Of a DNA stretch of 64,000 nt, positions 24,925 through 37,384 are shown piece after piece. Each line of letters begins with the position of its first letter. The stretch's first letter is position 1. Source of the stretch: Luzula sylvatica. Lineage: Eukaryota > Streptophyta > Magnoliopsida > Poales > Juncaceae. The position numbers and the translations under genes were made by a program. The notes under the pieces are model-generated. The model saw nothing but the letters and a program-made list of their open reading frames with translations. It did not search any database and was not told the origin of the DNA. The stretch spans positions 44,033,415-44,097,414 of the forward strand of contig OX326961.1 of the NCBI GenBank assembly GCA_946800325.1, given 5' to 3'.

Positions 24925-26155
24925 TTGATCATTTAAGACATGCATTTTGTACGATTATTTTTAAGTATTAATTTTAACCATTAGATGTAGTGATGTGGTT
25001 TAATCTCAATCATTAATTTTTGTTAGATTTTTTGAAGATTATAGTGTGTGTAGTCATTTATGTGTTATTATTTTACACCATGTTTTAAGCATTCTTAGAA
25101 ACTCACATCATCATATATTAATGATGTGACCTATTATTATTGGTTATAATCATATCGGACCAAGTCTAATCAATTGTTTAACATTTCACATAAGATTACA
25201 TGAACAAATGTGAATGCAATGGAATATGAAATACTAATAATTTAATATGTAATATTATAAAACATACAACATATATTAGTATTGTTTGGGAAATTTAATT
25301 TTATAAACCCATCAAATATATTCATTTTATTTTTCTCTTTATTTTGACACCCATATTAGCATAGTTCATACATACCGTTTTTCATAATTTCAATTTGTAA
25401 AGATATTATGTAAGAAAATACAATGCTAAAAAATACATATTAACATAATAGAATTTTAAGAATTTTATTTTTATAATAGAATTTTTAAGTATTATTATTT
25501 ATTTTTTAAAAAATTATAACAATAAGAATCTCATATAATACTAAGTAGATTATATTTGTGTTTTTAATCAAACAAAAAAATTTCAAAAAATAATAGAATT
25601 AAAAATAGTTTATCCATCTAAATAAGTTTTTTAACTTATAAACACCTATCAAATTGTATTGTTATTTTACAAAATGTAAAAAAAAAAATCATATGATATA
25701 AAATAATTTGTATATATGTTTATTATAAATTAAATTTTGATAGTATTTATTAAATTACTTCCACTATTCAGTTTTATATTATTTTATATTTTCCATTGAA
25801 TTTTGAATCAATAAAAAATATTACTACAATATAATTAATAATGTGTTACTACATATGTTGTATGATTCATTATTTTAATATTTGATATTGTATGAAATAT
25901 TGTGAACAATGATATAATATTTGTTGTTACGTTTTTCATAAAATTATATTATATCTTATTCTTATATATTATTATATAATGATACTAATATAAGTCTTAT
26001 TATTTGATTAAAAAAATGAAATTTTTTGTTATCATAATGTAAAATAATTGTAAAACATATAAATAATCATAGATAAATGAATTCAAATAACTTTACTTTA
26101 AGATGATATTATTAATATTATCATACAAATATATAATTGTATTATAATGAAAAAC
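24925..26155. other. Very AT-rich intergenic sequence
   Basis: About 1.2 kb of very AT-rich sequence with no open frame of note and no recognisable repeat boundary. Confidence 0.5.
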
Positions 26156-26158
26156 ATA

Positions 26159-27756
26159 GGGCATGTTTGATTTGTGGGATTTTGAGGGATTATGAGGGAG
26201 ATGTAACCTGAAATCCTGGATAAGCTTCAAATACTTTGTTTGATTTTATCTTGTATTGTATTTTGACCCCAAAATCCCTGGATATTGTCGTCCCGAAAAA
26301 AAATCTGTATTTCACACTCCACTGATCTCCGCTCAGCTTTTGTGTCCTCTTCTCTCCACTGATCTCTCCACTTGGCGCTGAGAGTGATGCTATGTTCCTT
26401 TCGCCTCCAAGCTCCCTGATGCAAACTTGTAGTTTCTCTCGCCTCTCGCCTCCAGGTTCCACTCTGCTCTTACCAGTTTGGGGTGTATTGTGAGAAGAAA
26501 TGGGCTTCATTGAGTTCGACTATTATCCGTTAATTATAGTTTTCGTTATGGCTAAATATAGTCTACTGGAGTTCAATTAGGGTTAATTTGTGTCAGTTAG
26601 TGTCTCAATTGTGGTTAAATTCATCGAGTTCTACTAGTTCTTAGCCCCTGTAATTTTGGATTTTTGTAATTTAGCCCCTATGGAATTAAGGTACATATTG
26701 GATTATGCTTTATTAATTGTTTCATTAGTTAATTAATTTGATTAGTTGATTATCCCTTAATCACTTGATTTAAACTGCATATTATGATTCCTTAAACTCT
26801 CAAATCTGTTTTAATTAGGATTCAATTGATGTCTTAATTAGGGTTCAGGTGTCGTACAACTAATGCTTATTTAATCGTTTTAACATAAATTCAAGACTCG
26901 TTTCAATTTCTCACGGCTCTGTCCTAGTCCGGACGGTGGAGGAGCTCGAGTTTTTGGCTGCGGTGGAGGTGGATGAGGTGGAGAAGGAGAATAAGGTGGA
27001 TGAGGTGGAGATGAAATATTTCATATATTATATTGCATATCACCACTCTAGGATTTTACCAGGTGTGGCACTGGTATGTTCGTAAAGAAATCAAGACGTG
27101 ATTGTTGAAATAAACTGAATAGGTTCGAATGATTTATTCCACTTATTTCTTCCCTATACTGAAGTTATAAGTTACATTCGAGTCTTGATTTTAGTGCTTT
27201 TTGTAGTTTTGATGAATGTGTGTGTTTTTTGAATAATGATATTTATGATCTTGAATTTTTTTTCATATTGTGTAGGTTGGAGATGGTATGAAGACGGATA
27301 CACCACAACTCTACTTCAACAAATTTATTTTTTGTTAAATCTCATAGATAATAAAGAGGAGTTTTTTTTTTGTTGTTGCCAAGTTATTGAGAATTAGTTC
27401 CTTTTTTTTTTCTTTTTTTTTAATCTTTGTTAACATATTAACCACTCGTGTAATTGAGCATTTTTTGTGATTTTACTGACACTATTAAATTATTAATTGA
27501 TTAATGAGTTAGGTTTTTTGTACTTTAAAAATTTAGACTAATTGTTAGTTATGATTATCTAATCAAAATATTAATCATGCAGTACTATTAATCCTGGATT
27601 TTGGATAACAAACAATGGATTTGTGAATACAAGATCTATAATCCTTCAAGTCAAACAAGCACACTGTATTTTATAGATACATGTATATCTAGTACATGTA
27701 TTCTTGAATACAGGTGAATACAGGGATCTTGAAAATACATCAGATCAAACATGCCC
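26159..27756. mobile_element. PIF/Harbinger-like non-autonomous TIR element
   Basis: The ends GGGCATGTTTGAT and ATCAAACATGCCC are perfect 13-bp inverted repeats, flanked by ATA on both sides (26156-26158, 27757-27759). Subterminal sequences also fold back ('cctggat' with 'atcctgg', tracts of 'tacatgtat'). The interior is non-coding apart from a degenerate purine-rich stretch at about 26930-27015 reading 'gtggaggtggatgaggtgg'. No DDE transposase is visible. The 106-codon minus frame at 26190-26510 is not recognisable. Confidence 0.65.
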
Positions 27757-27770
27757 ATAATTTACATGTT

Positions 27771-27797
27771 CGTCGCGTAGCGCGAGTATTCTCCTAG
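27771..27797 (+). mobile_element. Helitron-like 3' terminus (hairpin plus CTAG)
   Basis: A small GC hairpin (tcgcg-tag-cgcga, 27773-27785) is followed after eight bases by CTAG (27794-27797) and a T. This is the layout of plant Helitron 3' ends, which terminate in a hairpin then CTRR. The corresponding 5' TC end was not located, so the extent of the element is unknown. Confidence 0.4.
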
Positions 27798-30188
27798 TTT
27801 CCATAAAACTTCAGTCATCACACATATGAGCTGGGCACAATTACAACACATCATGTCTGAGATTATAATCCAATCATTTGAAATCTCAGCTGATAAATTG
27901 AGATGATAAGACAATCATAACACCTCTACCTAACTAGCTCACTCGTAATCTAATTTTGTTTTAAATGCACGTGCAATCATCACATACATTTCAACTCATG
28001 AACGAATCTGAATAGGGGCCGAAAAAGGCCATGATCCCTTCCCAAATTTTTCAAAAAACAGTATTTATATAATGATTAAGTAGATTTTATCATTATTATA
28101 TTATAAAATTTATATTTGGTCCCCTAGCAAAAATTATAGTGTTATTTCGGTAGTATCCCCCAAATATTGCTGTTAAAATTCGCCACTATCTCAATCGGTT
28201 GAGTGCATAACAATAAGTCATAAGTACAAATTCAATTTGATATCAAAATAATAATGGGATACGGAACAAAGAATATTAAAATAATAGCATACACCTCAAA
28301 AAAAATTGTTATCGTTAATCGGAACGGAAATTTTACTTTGCCTCCACAACTCATCTCCCATCCTATATGCGTATTTCGAGGAGGTTAGTGGGGTAATTAG
28401 CAACCCATTAACACAAAAAACAAATTAATTGTTAATTTGATGTACCAATAAAGATGCATGCTAATTAATTATTAATTTATTTTTACATATAAATTTGACG
28501 ATAATTTGGTATTAATTGAATTACTAATTAATTATTATCATGAATTGTGGGGACACGGTACTTTGCCTCTAATCGGAAAGAGAAACCAGTCAGTGCACAT
28601 GCCAGAATAAGGTCGATGATCAAATAAGCGCATTTTACTCTTTTGATTATTGTTTGGAATTATTCCAAATAAAAGGGTCTGTATGCAAGAGCTGCACATT
28701 CAAGACTCTAACAGCCATATTTCTATTTGCATGAAAAAAATTATCTACAAACATCCGCATCAAAACAATTAAAAAAGGTTAGAAACTAGGGACCATTTTT
28801 TTAAATTAGAGGTATTATTTTAACCAGCATATAATGCCAAAAAAGGCTGTTAATTACGAATATGAATGCTACACTGAAGACAAATTTGGATTGAATTGAG
28901 GAGGCCGATACTTATTATATCTTATATATAAATCAAACAAATTTTTTGCAATTCTAAGCCTCCACGTCATCAACGGCTTTTGTATAAAAAAATTATTTTT
29001 CTAATTTACATTTTGGTCCTTTTTATTTTTATTTTGGTCATTTTTTACATTTCGATCATTTTTCCTTATTTTACATTTTGGTCCTTTGGTCATTTTTAGT
29101 TTTAATTTACAGTTTGGTCATTTTTATTTACATTTTGGTCTTTTTTTATTTATATTTCGGTCATTTTTTACATTTTGATATTTTTTTCTTATTTTACATT
29201 TTGGTCTTTTTTTACATTTGGTATTTCTTTCCTATTTTACATACATATTAAAATTTGCGAATATGACATGATTATATTAATCGATTTTAGAAGCACCTGA
29301 ACAAATGCTATTTATACAAATTATATTAGAAAATAATATCCGTGATAGACTAATTTCATGAACCTTATGTATCTATTGACATCATGATATTTCAAATATG
29401 TCATGATTATATTAATTTAGTTCAAACGCATGCGCGTTAATTCACACACGCGTTAATTCTATTTAAATAATTATATAAAAAACATCCCGCGCAATTAACT
29501 AGTTGAAGTATATTTCGGACCTAATTACCAAACACTTGCATTAACTAATTCCATTTCAGCATAATGAATCATAATCAACCTTAATTGAGTCATAACTCAA
29601 AACCAATCATATTTCATTTTAATTTGTCTTCGTTTAACCATATTTAATCCAATAAACCTTGATATAACCTAACTTAACCCTAACTGAGGGTAATGGACCC
29701 GGACCGTATTTGACCTTAATGCTTTCCCGATTAAACACAAAATCATAAAATCGAATCAAAATTCAGAAATACAACAAATACCAGAACGGTCGAATGATGG
29801 TTCGGTTTGAGCTTGCATGTTCGCCATAATGGACCTTTCGAATTGACCAGAACAGAGCTTGCTAGTTCACCAATACAGAGCTCACAAGCTCACTAGAATG
29901 AAGCTTGAAATTTGATAATGGATTAATTTGATATTTTGAGTTTCTGAAATGATATCAGAAATTACCTCTATTTATTAGTGGAGTGGATGTTACTTGCCAA
30001 AATAGGCTAGGCGCTAGTTGGACAAGCAAGATAAGAATAAACATCTAACAGATATAATTGAAGACTAAACAGACACTAAACTAATTTTTTTATCATCTAT
30101 ATCATATATATAATCAAATCAAATCAAAACAAAATATATAATATATTATGTTATATAGAGTCATAGACTTAAATTTTTTAGAACCACA
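27798..30188. other. Intergenic sequence with degenerate short repeats
   Basis: No gene. A 'tttacattttggtc' phrase is repeated many times between about 28995 and 29235 with variable spacing. 'catcccgcgcaattaactagtt' near 29490-29510 resembles another Helitron 3' end that has lost half of its hairpin. A tRNA-like phrase 'tctcaatcggttgagtgc' at about 28190 may be a SINE fragment. The rest is AT-rich. Confidence 0.4.
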
Positions 30189-30196
30189 GACTTGCC

Positions 30197-30567
30197 TAGG
30201 ATGTCAATGGACGGGTCGGGTACGGGTAAATCTCCTTCATATTCCTATCTGAATTTTCGGATATTATCTGTATCCGTATCCGAAATATTCACGGGTAAAT
30301 TTTTTCCCGTACCCGAATCCGCGGGTAAAATCCGTGTTCGCAGATATACCCGCTACCTGTAAAAATGCATAATTTAATAAAATTATCGAAATTTGAAGAT
30401 GGTTCAAATCTAAAAAAAAAAATCAAAAATGAATAATTACTAAAAACAACAACTGATATTTTTTAATTCGGGTAAAAGCGATGCTGGTAAAAAAATTCGG
30501 ATATTAGCCGTCCGTTCGGATCGAGTACTCGCGGGTACGAATTTTATCCGCACCATTGATATCCCTA
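30197..30567. mobile_element. hAT-type MITE, copy 2
   Basis: The left end TAGGATGTCAATGG and right end CCATTGATATCCCTA are inverted. A perfect 8-bp duplication GACTTGCC flanks the element (30189-30196, 30568-30575). At 371 bp it lacks the GC-rich centre of copy 1 but has the same 'gggtacgggt' subterminal phrases. Non-autonomous. Confidence 0.85.
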
Positions 30568-30947
30568 GACTTGCCTAGCAGAGCAAGTGGTGTCTGTGAC
30601 TCTGTAGAAAGAATCAGAATCTTAAAGTGCACCAGCTTTTTTACTTCATTGATCTCTCACTATAGAAACTCGTACGTACACAATTAATCGGCTAGCACAT
30701 AACTTAAAAATAAAAAAAATTGAAAGTGAACTAAAATTGAGGACTATTCCAATTAATTAACTCGGAAATTAATATTCGTAGAACTAAATTCCATAAATTT
30801 AATTTGACCAGAAACACAGAGAACCTATGATATGCACTTTATGACAAACACCTCACTTTCTCCCCGACAAGACCCCAAACTCCAGATGGACCAGATCACT
30901 CACTACACTACACATTCCAAACCAAACCTTAAAATAAATAAATAAAC

Positions 30948-31748
30948 ATGCAAACCAAATACTCATCATCCACTCTTCTTCTTCTTCTTCTTCTTTTTCT
31001 CTTCTTGGCAACTCGCCTCTCTTCTGCAAAATCACTAGATGAATATCAGTCGGTACGGGCCGTACCGATATCCCCAACATCATATCTCGAAGTCGACTGT
31101 ACCGGTACCTCTCTTGCGAACTTAACTTCGTCGTGCTTAACGTACGTGACAAATGCGAGCAATCTGACGAGGCCAGAGAAGGGTTGTTGCTCCGCTCTAG
31201 CTACTCTCCTCTCGTCCAATGCGAAGCCCTGTTTCTGCCAACTCATCGCCGGTTATAACAATTACGGAGTCCAGATCGATAAGATCAGGGTTCTAACTCT
31301 CCCCACCATTTGCCGCGTCCATCCACCGCCAACTTCCCTTTGTTCAGGTAATATAGGTGTAATTAATTAGTTTAGTTCAATTAAGTTTGTATATTGCTGA
31401 GAATAAACTTCCTTGTGTATTTAATTTATGCGCATTTTTGCATGTAGTTGTAGGAGCTCCACTTGGAAGTTTGTCTCCTTCAAGCAAATTAGGTTCCCAA
31501 AAACCAAGTAAGAAGTAAAACTAATTATTGAAATTGTAAATTACCTTAATTAGTGGGCTTTAATTAAATTAACTGTAATTAATTAATTTATAGGGGGAGC
31601 CGCAAGAGCTAGTGGAACAAGCGGCAAGTTGAGTTTCAGCATGATCAGCACTCATGACACTTGGAGGACTCGGCTACATTTATTAACCTTTCATTCATTT
31701 TATTTATTTCAAGCTAGCCTCACTGCATGCCTACTAATTTCATACTAG
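30948..31748 (+). CDS. Non-specific lipid transfer protein, eight-cysteine type
   Basis: Three exons (30948-31347, 31448-31507, 31594-31748; GT-AG, phases 1 and 1) encode 204 aa. The N-terminus is a strong signal peptide with a run of about nine leucines, likely cleaved near Ser-Ala-Lys (~28). The mature part has the full eight-cysteine pattern: C...C...CC...CxC...C...C, with GCCSALATLL and PCFCQLIAG. Such proteins bind lipids in a disulphide-stapled helical fold at the cell surface. Potential N-glycosylation sites (NLT, NAS, NLT) occur in the domain. After the domain comes a Ser/Gly/Lys-rich linker and a moderately hydrophobic tail, which suggests the GPI-anchored LTPG subgroup. The tail is only weakly hydrophobic, so the anchor is uncertain. 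Confidence 0.88.
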
Positions 31749-33320
31749 TCTTGTGAATTTCTTAAATTCGTCTTAATTTTTAAGATCATGAACTCCTACA
31801 TTTGGTTCTTAATTTCTTCATTTGATTTTCTAATATATATATTTTCTGTAAATTAATGTCATGCCTTGTTTGACAAAAAAAAAATGGTGACAAGTGTTGG
31901 TTTGGTGAAATGTACACGTAGTACGTTTAAACCCGGGTTCGAGCATTTTTATTTTATTTAAAGAGGCCGACCAATTAGCCGCGACCATTTTTCGCTAGTC
32001 CGCCAGTTAACAATGTTGAACGAACATACACGGTCACATGAAAATTCTAAAAAATATCAATATATAAAATATACAAAAATATGTGAAAAATATATAGATC
32101 AAATATGACACATTTAAAATGTATATATCCTATATTTAAAATGTATATTATATATCTAAAATATATATTTTAGAAGATATAAATCAATATGTATTTATTT
32201 CGAAAATATGTCATTCATATAAATGACATAACATACAACTAAAAATGTGTATAGATATATATATTTGATAATGTTAAGAAAAAAATATATTATAGTTACA
32301 AAATCAACAATAGCCCGCGAGCACAATATGCTGGCGGCGAAGATCGGCGAAGATCATTTATCATGGGAAACTAATTCCCATGAGAATGTTGATTTTTGGG
32401 AATCACATTCTCATGTTTGGATTTACATGAGAATCCTAAGTGAGCAAAATGTTACATTTTCATGATGTGACATATTCTCATTAATCATGTAAAAGTGATT
32501 TTCACCTAAAATAGTGGTAATGTGACATTCTCGTGTTATTTATGAAAATAACTTCTATTTATTATATTGTTTATTTTTTAATTATTTCTTTATTTATTTG
32601 TAAATTTGATATAATTAGATAATTGTAGTTATAATTATTATATTTATTTTAATAAAAATCATATAATTATTAAATAATTATAATATTATTAGTTATACTA
32701 ATTATAATATTAATAACAATAATTATTATTGAATATAATATAATTATAATTATTTTAAGAAAAATAATATATTTGACTTGATATCCTTCTTCTAAATGTA
32801 TTTTATATATATTATTAAATTATAAGTGTATTTAATTCAAATATTAGTTCATGAAATTAAGTATAAATGATGGTAGATAATAATTTATAATAATTTTAAA
32901 TGAAACATTAAAAGATATAAAAAAATATTAGATGATATGGATATATAAAATATATGATTGATTTCATATATCATGAGAATTAATAATAGGAATATAAATT
33001 TTCAATCCAAACAATAACAATATCATGATATGATAATGTGATTTTCCGGAATCACATTCCAAAAAAATGTGATTACCATGATAATCTCAAATTATTTGAT
33101 GGTTGTCTAGTAGTGAAAATTTTGCTAATTTGTTTAGTTTCAAAAATTATTTTCGATTTTATATTTTGCTACGGGGAACCAAGTTACTCCTATTATCAAT
33201 AACAAAAACTCTAAATTCACGTAATTAAATCACAAACTTAACTTAAAAATAATTCTTTACGTATATATTCGTGCGAACTCACTTCTATAACCTTCAAAAA
33301 AATATTATTCGATATTTTAG
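31749..33320. other. Intergenic sequence, possible SINE and degraded TE
   Basis: At about 31885-31955 'ggtttggtgaaatg' followed by 'cccgggttcgagc' resembles the A and B boxes of a tRNA-derived SINE, but its ends are undefined. From about 32340 to 33110, phrases such as 'gggaatcacattctcatg' and, inverted, 'atgtgattttccggaatcac' face each other across extremely AT-rich DNA, suggesting a TIR element with unresolved ends. No gene. Confidence 0.35.
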
Positions 33321-33333
33321 TGTGTAATTTAAT

Positions 33334-33504
33334 GAGTAATTCTACACAACATGGTTTCGCTGCATGATTGGCAGCAGAAAAATGATCATATGTTAAATAT
33401 TGTATCCACACCATATAATTAGTTTAGATTATTTCAATCCAAATTATACACCTCATGATCTTGCTGTCAATCATACATTGAGAACATGTCAGGTAGAATT
33501 ACTC
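33334..33504. mobile_element. 171-bp MITE with 9-bp target duplication (Mutator-like)
   Basis: Perfect 12-bp inverted ends (GAGTAATTCTAC ... GTAGAATTACTC) are flanked by a perfect 9-bp duplication TAATTTAAT (33325-33333, 33505-33513). The two halves remain partly complementary further in ('catgattggcagcag' against 'ttgctgtcaatcata'). A 9-bp duplication points to the Mutator superfamily. No coding capacity. Confidence 0.8.
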
Positions 33505-33851
33505 TAATTTAATCACGTGAGTCACATTTTCTAGATAGCCCATGTCCATGTGAAGATCAACCACATGTCAGGAAGTAGATTAGTAGTGCGGAAAAGTTTG
33601 GTGCTTTTCCAAATAGATTTCACGGGGCCATTCGATTGTTGGATCGTTGCTGGTTATTATAATGTACAATGGACCCATCTAGAGTTCGTACCTGAAGATC
33701 AATTAATAGCTCCACTAAGATATGCTTTTTGGGCTCAATTTAATAAAATTGGGAGTTGAATTCCGAGCTTTCAACTAAACAAAATGATAGTTGGGCCGTT
33801 ATTCAGTTCGTTTCTCAATTACATATAATCTGAAATTCGAATACCTATATT

Positions 33852-34263
33852 CAGAGATGGCAATCGAGCGGGCAGGTTAGCCTATGGTCAGATCATTAGG
33901 ATCGTGGGCCAGTTCAATTTTCGATTGTTCAGGTTTTGGATAATTTGGTTTCGAAAAATTTGATATTCGGATCGTTCAAGTTTCGGAATATTTAATTTTT
34001 GGTGATATTCGATCTTCGAGTTATTTGGATTTCGTGATATTTATTTTTCGAATTATTTTAATATGAGTTATTCATTATTTTGATAAATACGTTCACAATT
34101 TTGATCATTTTGGTTTTTGTTCCGAATTATTTGGTTTATTGCATACATCCGATATAATATATATCATTTTTAACATAATTATTCAATTGTGTAAATATAC
34201 ATATTTTTTAAACAATATATAATTGTTTATTTTAAGTAATATATTGTGTGATGTTAACTGCTA

Positions 34264-34301
<38 letters not shown>

Positions 34302-34773
34302 TCAATTCATAATTTTTAATACATATATATATTACATTTTAGTATAAAATAAATTTATTAACAAAAATAAATAAAATTAGGAAAAAAATATATATTATAT
34401 GTTTTGTATTGAATTCACGTCATGATTTGATAAATTTATGATTACATTATGAGGTCAATCGATTTCGGTTTTCGAGTTATTCAAGTTCACATTTATGTTC
34501 TTTTGAGTTCGGATAATTAGGGGCCGTGAGTCGTTCGGTCGAAAGTTCAATCGTGTAGCGAGTCATGGCCCAATCGGTTCGCTGGTCGTTCGGATGGGTT
34601 TCGGTCCGGTTCAGGTCATTTATGTTTCAATTCATTCGGATTTCGGATAATTCAGTTTTGAATTCGGGTCATTTGATTTCGGATCGTTGACTTTTGAGCA
34701 TTTTCTGTTCTAAACTAATCAGGTTCAGATTCGGTTCAGACGGGTTGTGTCGAATCAAATCTCGCAAGCTCTG
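33852..34773. mobile_element. hAT-like TIR element with CAGAG ends
   Basis: The left end is CAGAGATGGCAATCGAG and the right end, reversed, is CAGAGCTTGCGAG. The flanks CCTATATT (33844-33851) and CATATATT (34774-34781) match at seven of eight positions, as for an aged hAT duplication. The interior is built from 'ttcggataattcggtttcg'-like phrases and contains a (TTA)n microsatellite at about 34262-34300. Non-coding. Confidence 0.62.
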
Positions 34774-34781
34774 CATATATT

Positions 34782-36426
34782 CCACTGGTATTTTTACTAT
34801 TTTAAGATTCAGATTGTTTATTATGGATAAGAAATAAAAAATTATTGCAAACTACCAAAAGCATGTGATTGCAATAATAAATCCAGCTCAAAACACTTGA
34901 ACCGTGTTTAATAACGTTAAGTACTCAAGGAAGCAAATCCATTCTAAATCAATGTACTCAACTTGTAAATTCAACTTTAATCCTTGGTTAGTGTTATTCC
35001 TGTCCAATAGGGTGAACATAGACAGTACCTCTATTTATTTATTTATTTATTGATGAATGATCATAAGACAAGGCTTTTCTTGATTGCAAAGTTTGTGATT
35101 ATGCAATGCACCAAATCTCCTTAGATTTGGTTAACCCTTGTTTATCTCTTCATTTAGCTAATTATGTGATTTGTTTAACACTGCACACATGCAAACTGTT
35201 TCTTTGTTGCTAATGAGAGACACATTTTTGTTTCTTCGTGCAAAAACACCATGTGCATGCCTTTTAATTTTTGACTGTGTGAACCAAGAGAGTTCTTTTT
35301 CTGGGGCAGTGAACTATTTTTTTTAGTAGTGATGTATGCCTCTGGTACTTTCCCAAACAATTCTTGATGACATGACATAATTTTTAAAATTGATTTTTAC
35401 ATCTTAATTAATGATTTGAAATATTAATTTATGATTAAACTATATTAATTGATGATTTAACATTTCTATAAAATGTCAAGTCATGAATTAATGTGTTAAA
35501 TCATATTCACGTCATCAAGAATTGTGAAGGAAATTACTAGGGGATATCCAACATTTTCCTTTTTTCATCATTTTTTATATTTCTCACGAAACAAAGAGGG
35601 AAAGTTTTTTTGGAGATTTTTTTCCGTCATGCTTAATGTATTTTTGAGAATTATATGAATTAATAATCATAGATATTAATATATGATAAATATTATTGCA
35701 TCATAATATTTTTTTAATTACTATTAATTATGTAAGTTTTATCATAATTAGTGGAGTTATAAAATATATGATAAATGACTTATTTTAATTTTAGGATAAT
35801 ATTATTTATCGTCTTGAAAAAAGTATTTTATTACAAAAAAAAAAAACATCCGAACTATTAACAACATATCTTAGTATATTTTCCAAATGATTTTTAGCTA
35901 TCTTGCACGGACACGAATATAAATTTTGCATTGAATACAATACAAATACAAAGATACATCCTTTTTTCAAGAAACATCTATGATACGTATACGGGCATAT
36001 ATTTATATAACACGAATTAATAAGTAAAAGTTAATTAACTGACAAATCAATAATACATTTTATTAAATATCATGACATGATTAACAAATAATACAAGAGT
36101 ATCATTAAAATAATATATAATTATTTGAGAAATATCCTATAACTATATCTTACAAGTACCTTAAAAGCATCCAATATACTTATGGAAAATGTTGGACATA
36201 TATTCCTATCTCTCCCCCCAAAGAGTTTTGATGATGTTGATATAATTTAAAAACTTAAATATTAACATATTAATTCATGATTTGACATCGTAATTGAATG
36301 TTCAAATAAAAATTAAAATAATTAAATTATAAATTAATATGTTAAATCATGTATTTATATGTTAATTTCTAATGTGTTCAACTATAACCACATGATCAAA
36401 GTTCTTGGAACAGAATATTAGAAGGC
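34782..36426. other. AT-rich intergenic sequence
   Basis: No gene is recognised. 'agctatcttgcacggacacg' at about 35897 resembles the left end of the CTATGTTGCACGG element family, but no right end was found. Confidence 0.4.
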
Positions 36427-36805
36427 GTACATGTTGGTTCAAATTTCCTAGGGTTTGATTATCTCAAAATAATGTCGATCCACTAATCTATTTACGGGAG
36501 TGATATTTATAGAGATAGAAGATGTAACTCACAAAAAGATCAAAAGAAGAATCAAGACATCGGAAGTCAAGACTATGAAGAAACGATGGCACGAAAGCGC
36601 ATGATCAAGATGTCGAAGAATCGCGAAGATATACATATATCAAGACATCGAAGATTCCGCAAGTTGGGGTATCACACAAATCACCAAAACAATTTATAGG
36701 TATCCCTAAACTTGTTTATGAATTATTAAGCTCAAAATTAGTCAAATAAATATATTCGAAATTCATCAAAATGATGAAATAATAAATCAGGCTGATAGTA
36801 GGATG

Positions 36806-37335
36806 TCCGTTATAACGGAACTCATTGTCCGTTACAACGGACATGCTCGTCCTATTCAAGATTGGAAAACACAGTATAGTCCGTTACAACGGATCAACCA
36901 GTCCGTTGTAACGGACACCACCAAAGCGTTGTAACGGAAGAATGTACGTTATAACGCTAATTAAATCCAAACTTGAAGGATGTCACAGAACTATGTCCGT
37001 TACAACGGACATATCTGTCCGTTATAACGGACATTGAACTCACTTCAGTATAACACTTTCCTCTGCATGTCCGTTGTAACGGATTAACCAATCCGTTACA
37101 ACGGAAAGCCTCAGAACGTTGTAACGGAGTATTCTCCGTTGTAACGGACATTAAAATCAATCTGAAGTGAAGTCTCAGTATGATGTCCGTCGTAACGGAC
37201 TTGTCAGTTCGTTGTAACGAACTTTCTAACACAGACTTCCGTTATAACGGACATGTATTCCGTTGTAACGGACTGTGTTATAATTCGAATATAACAGCCG
37301 TAACGGCTAGTTTGACTTATGGTCCGTTACACGGA
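36806..37335 (+). repeat. 190-bp higher-order array of 14-bp palindromes in solo LTR A2
   Basis: Sixteen TCCGTT-NN-AACGGA-type palindromes (NN = AC, GT or AT; one central variant TCGT) start at 36806, 36828, 36880, 36902, 36925, 36945, 36996, 37018, 37070, 37092, 37115, 37135, 37186, 37208, 37238 and 37259. Two shortened copies follow at about 37297 and 37323. The spacing series 22-52-22-23-20-51 occurs twice in succession, defining a 190-bp unit repeated at 36806, 36996 and 37186, the last incomplete. Most copies are perfect or have one substitution. Confidence 0.95.
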
Positions 37336-37376
37336 CTATGCAGAAAAAGCATATTAAGGGAAGGGTCTATGTGTTC

Positions 37377-37384
37377 TATAAATA
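37377..37384 (+). promoter_or_regulatory. TATA box of solo LTR A2
   Basis: TATAAATA lies about 40 bp after the last palindrome-like motif. The same box occupies the same relative place on the minus strand of copy A1 (22357-22364), so the layout array-TATA is a property of the family rather than chance. Confidence 0.75.

Noticed and set aside
31885..31955. tRNA gene
   Set aside because: A B-box-like 'gggttcgagc' is present but no cloverleaf can be drawn; at most a SINE fragment.
33550..33759. 69-codon open frame
   Set aside because: Moderately complex translation but no recognisable domain, no splice or promoter context, in a TE-rich region between two TIR elements.
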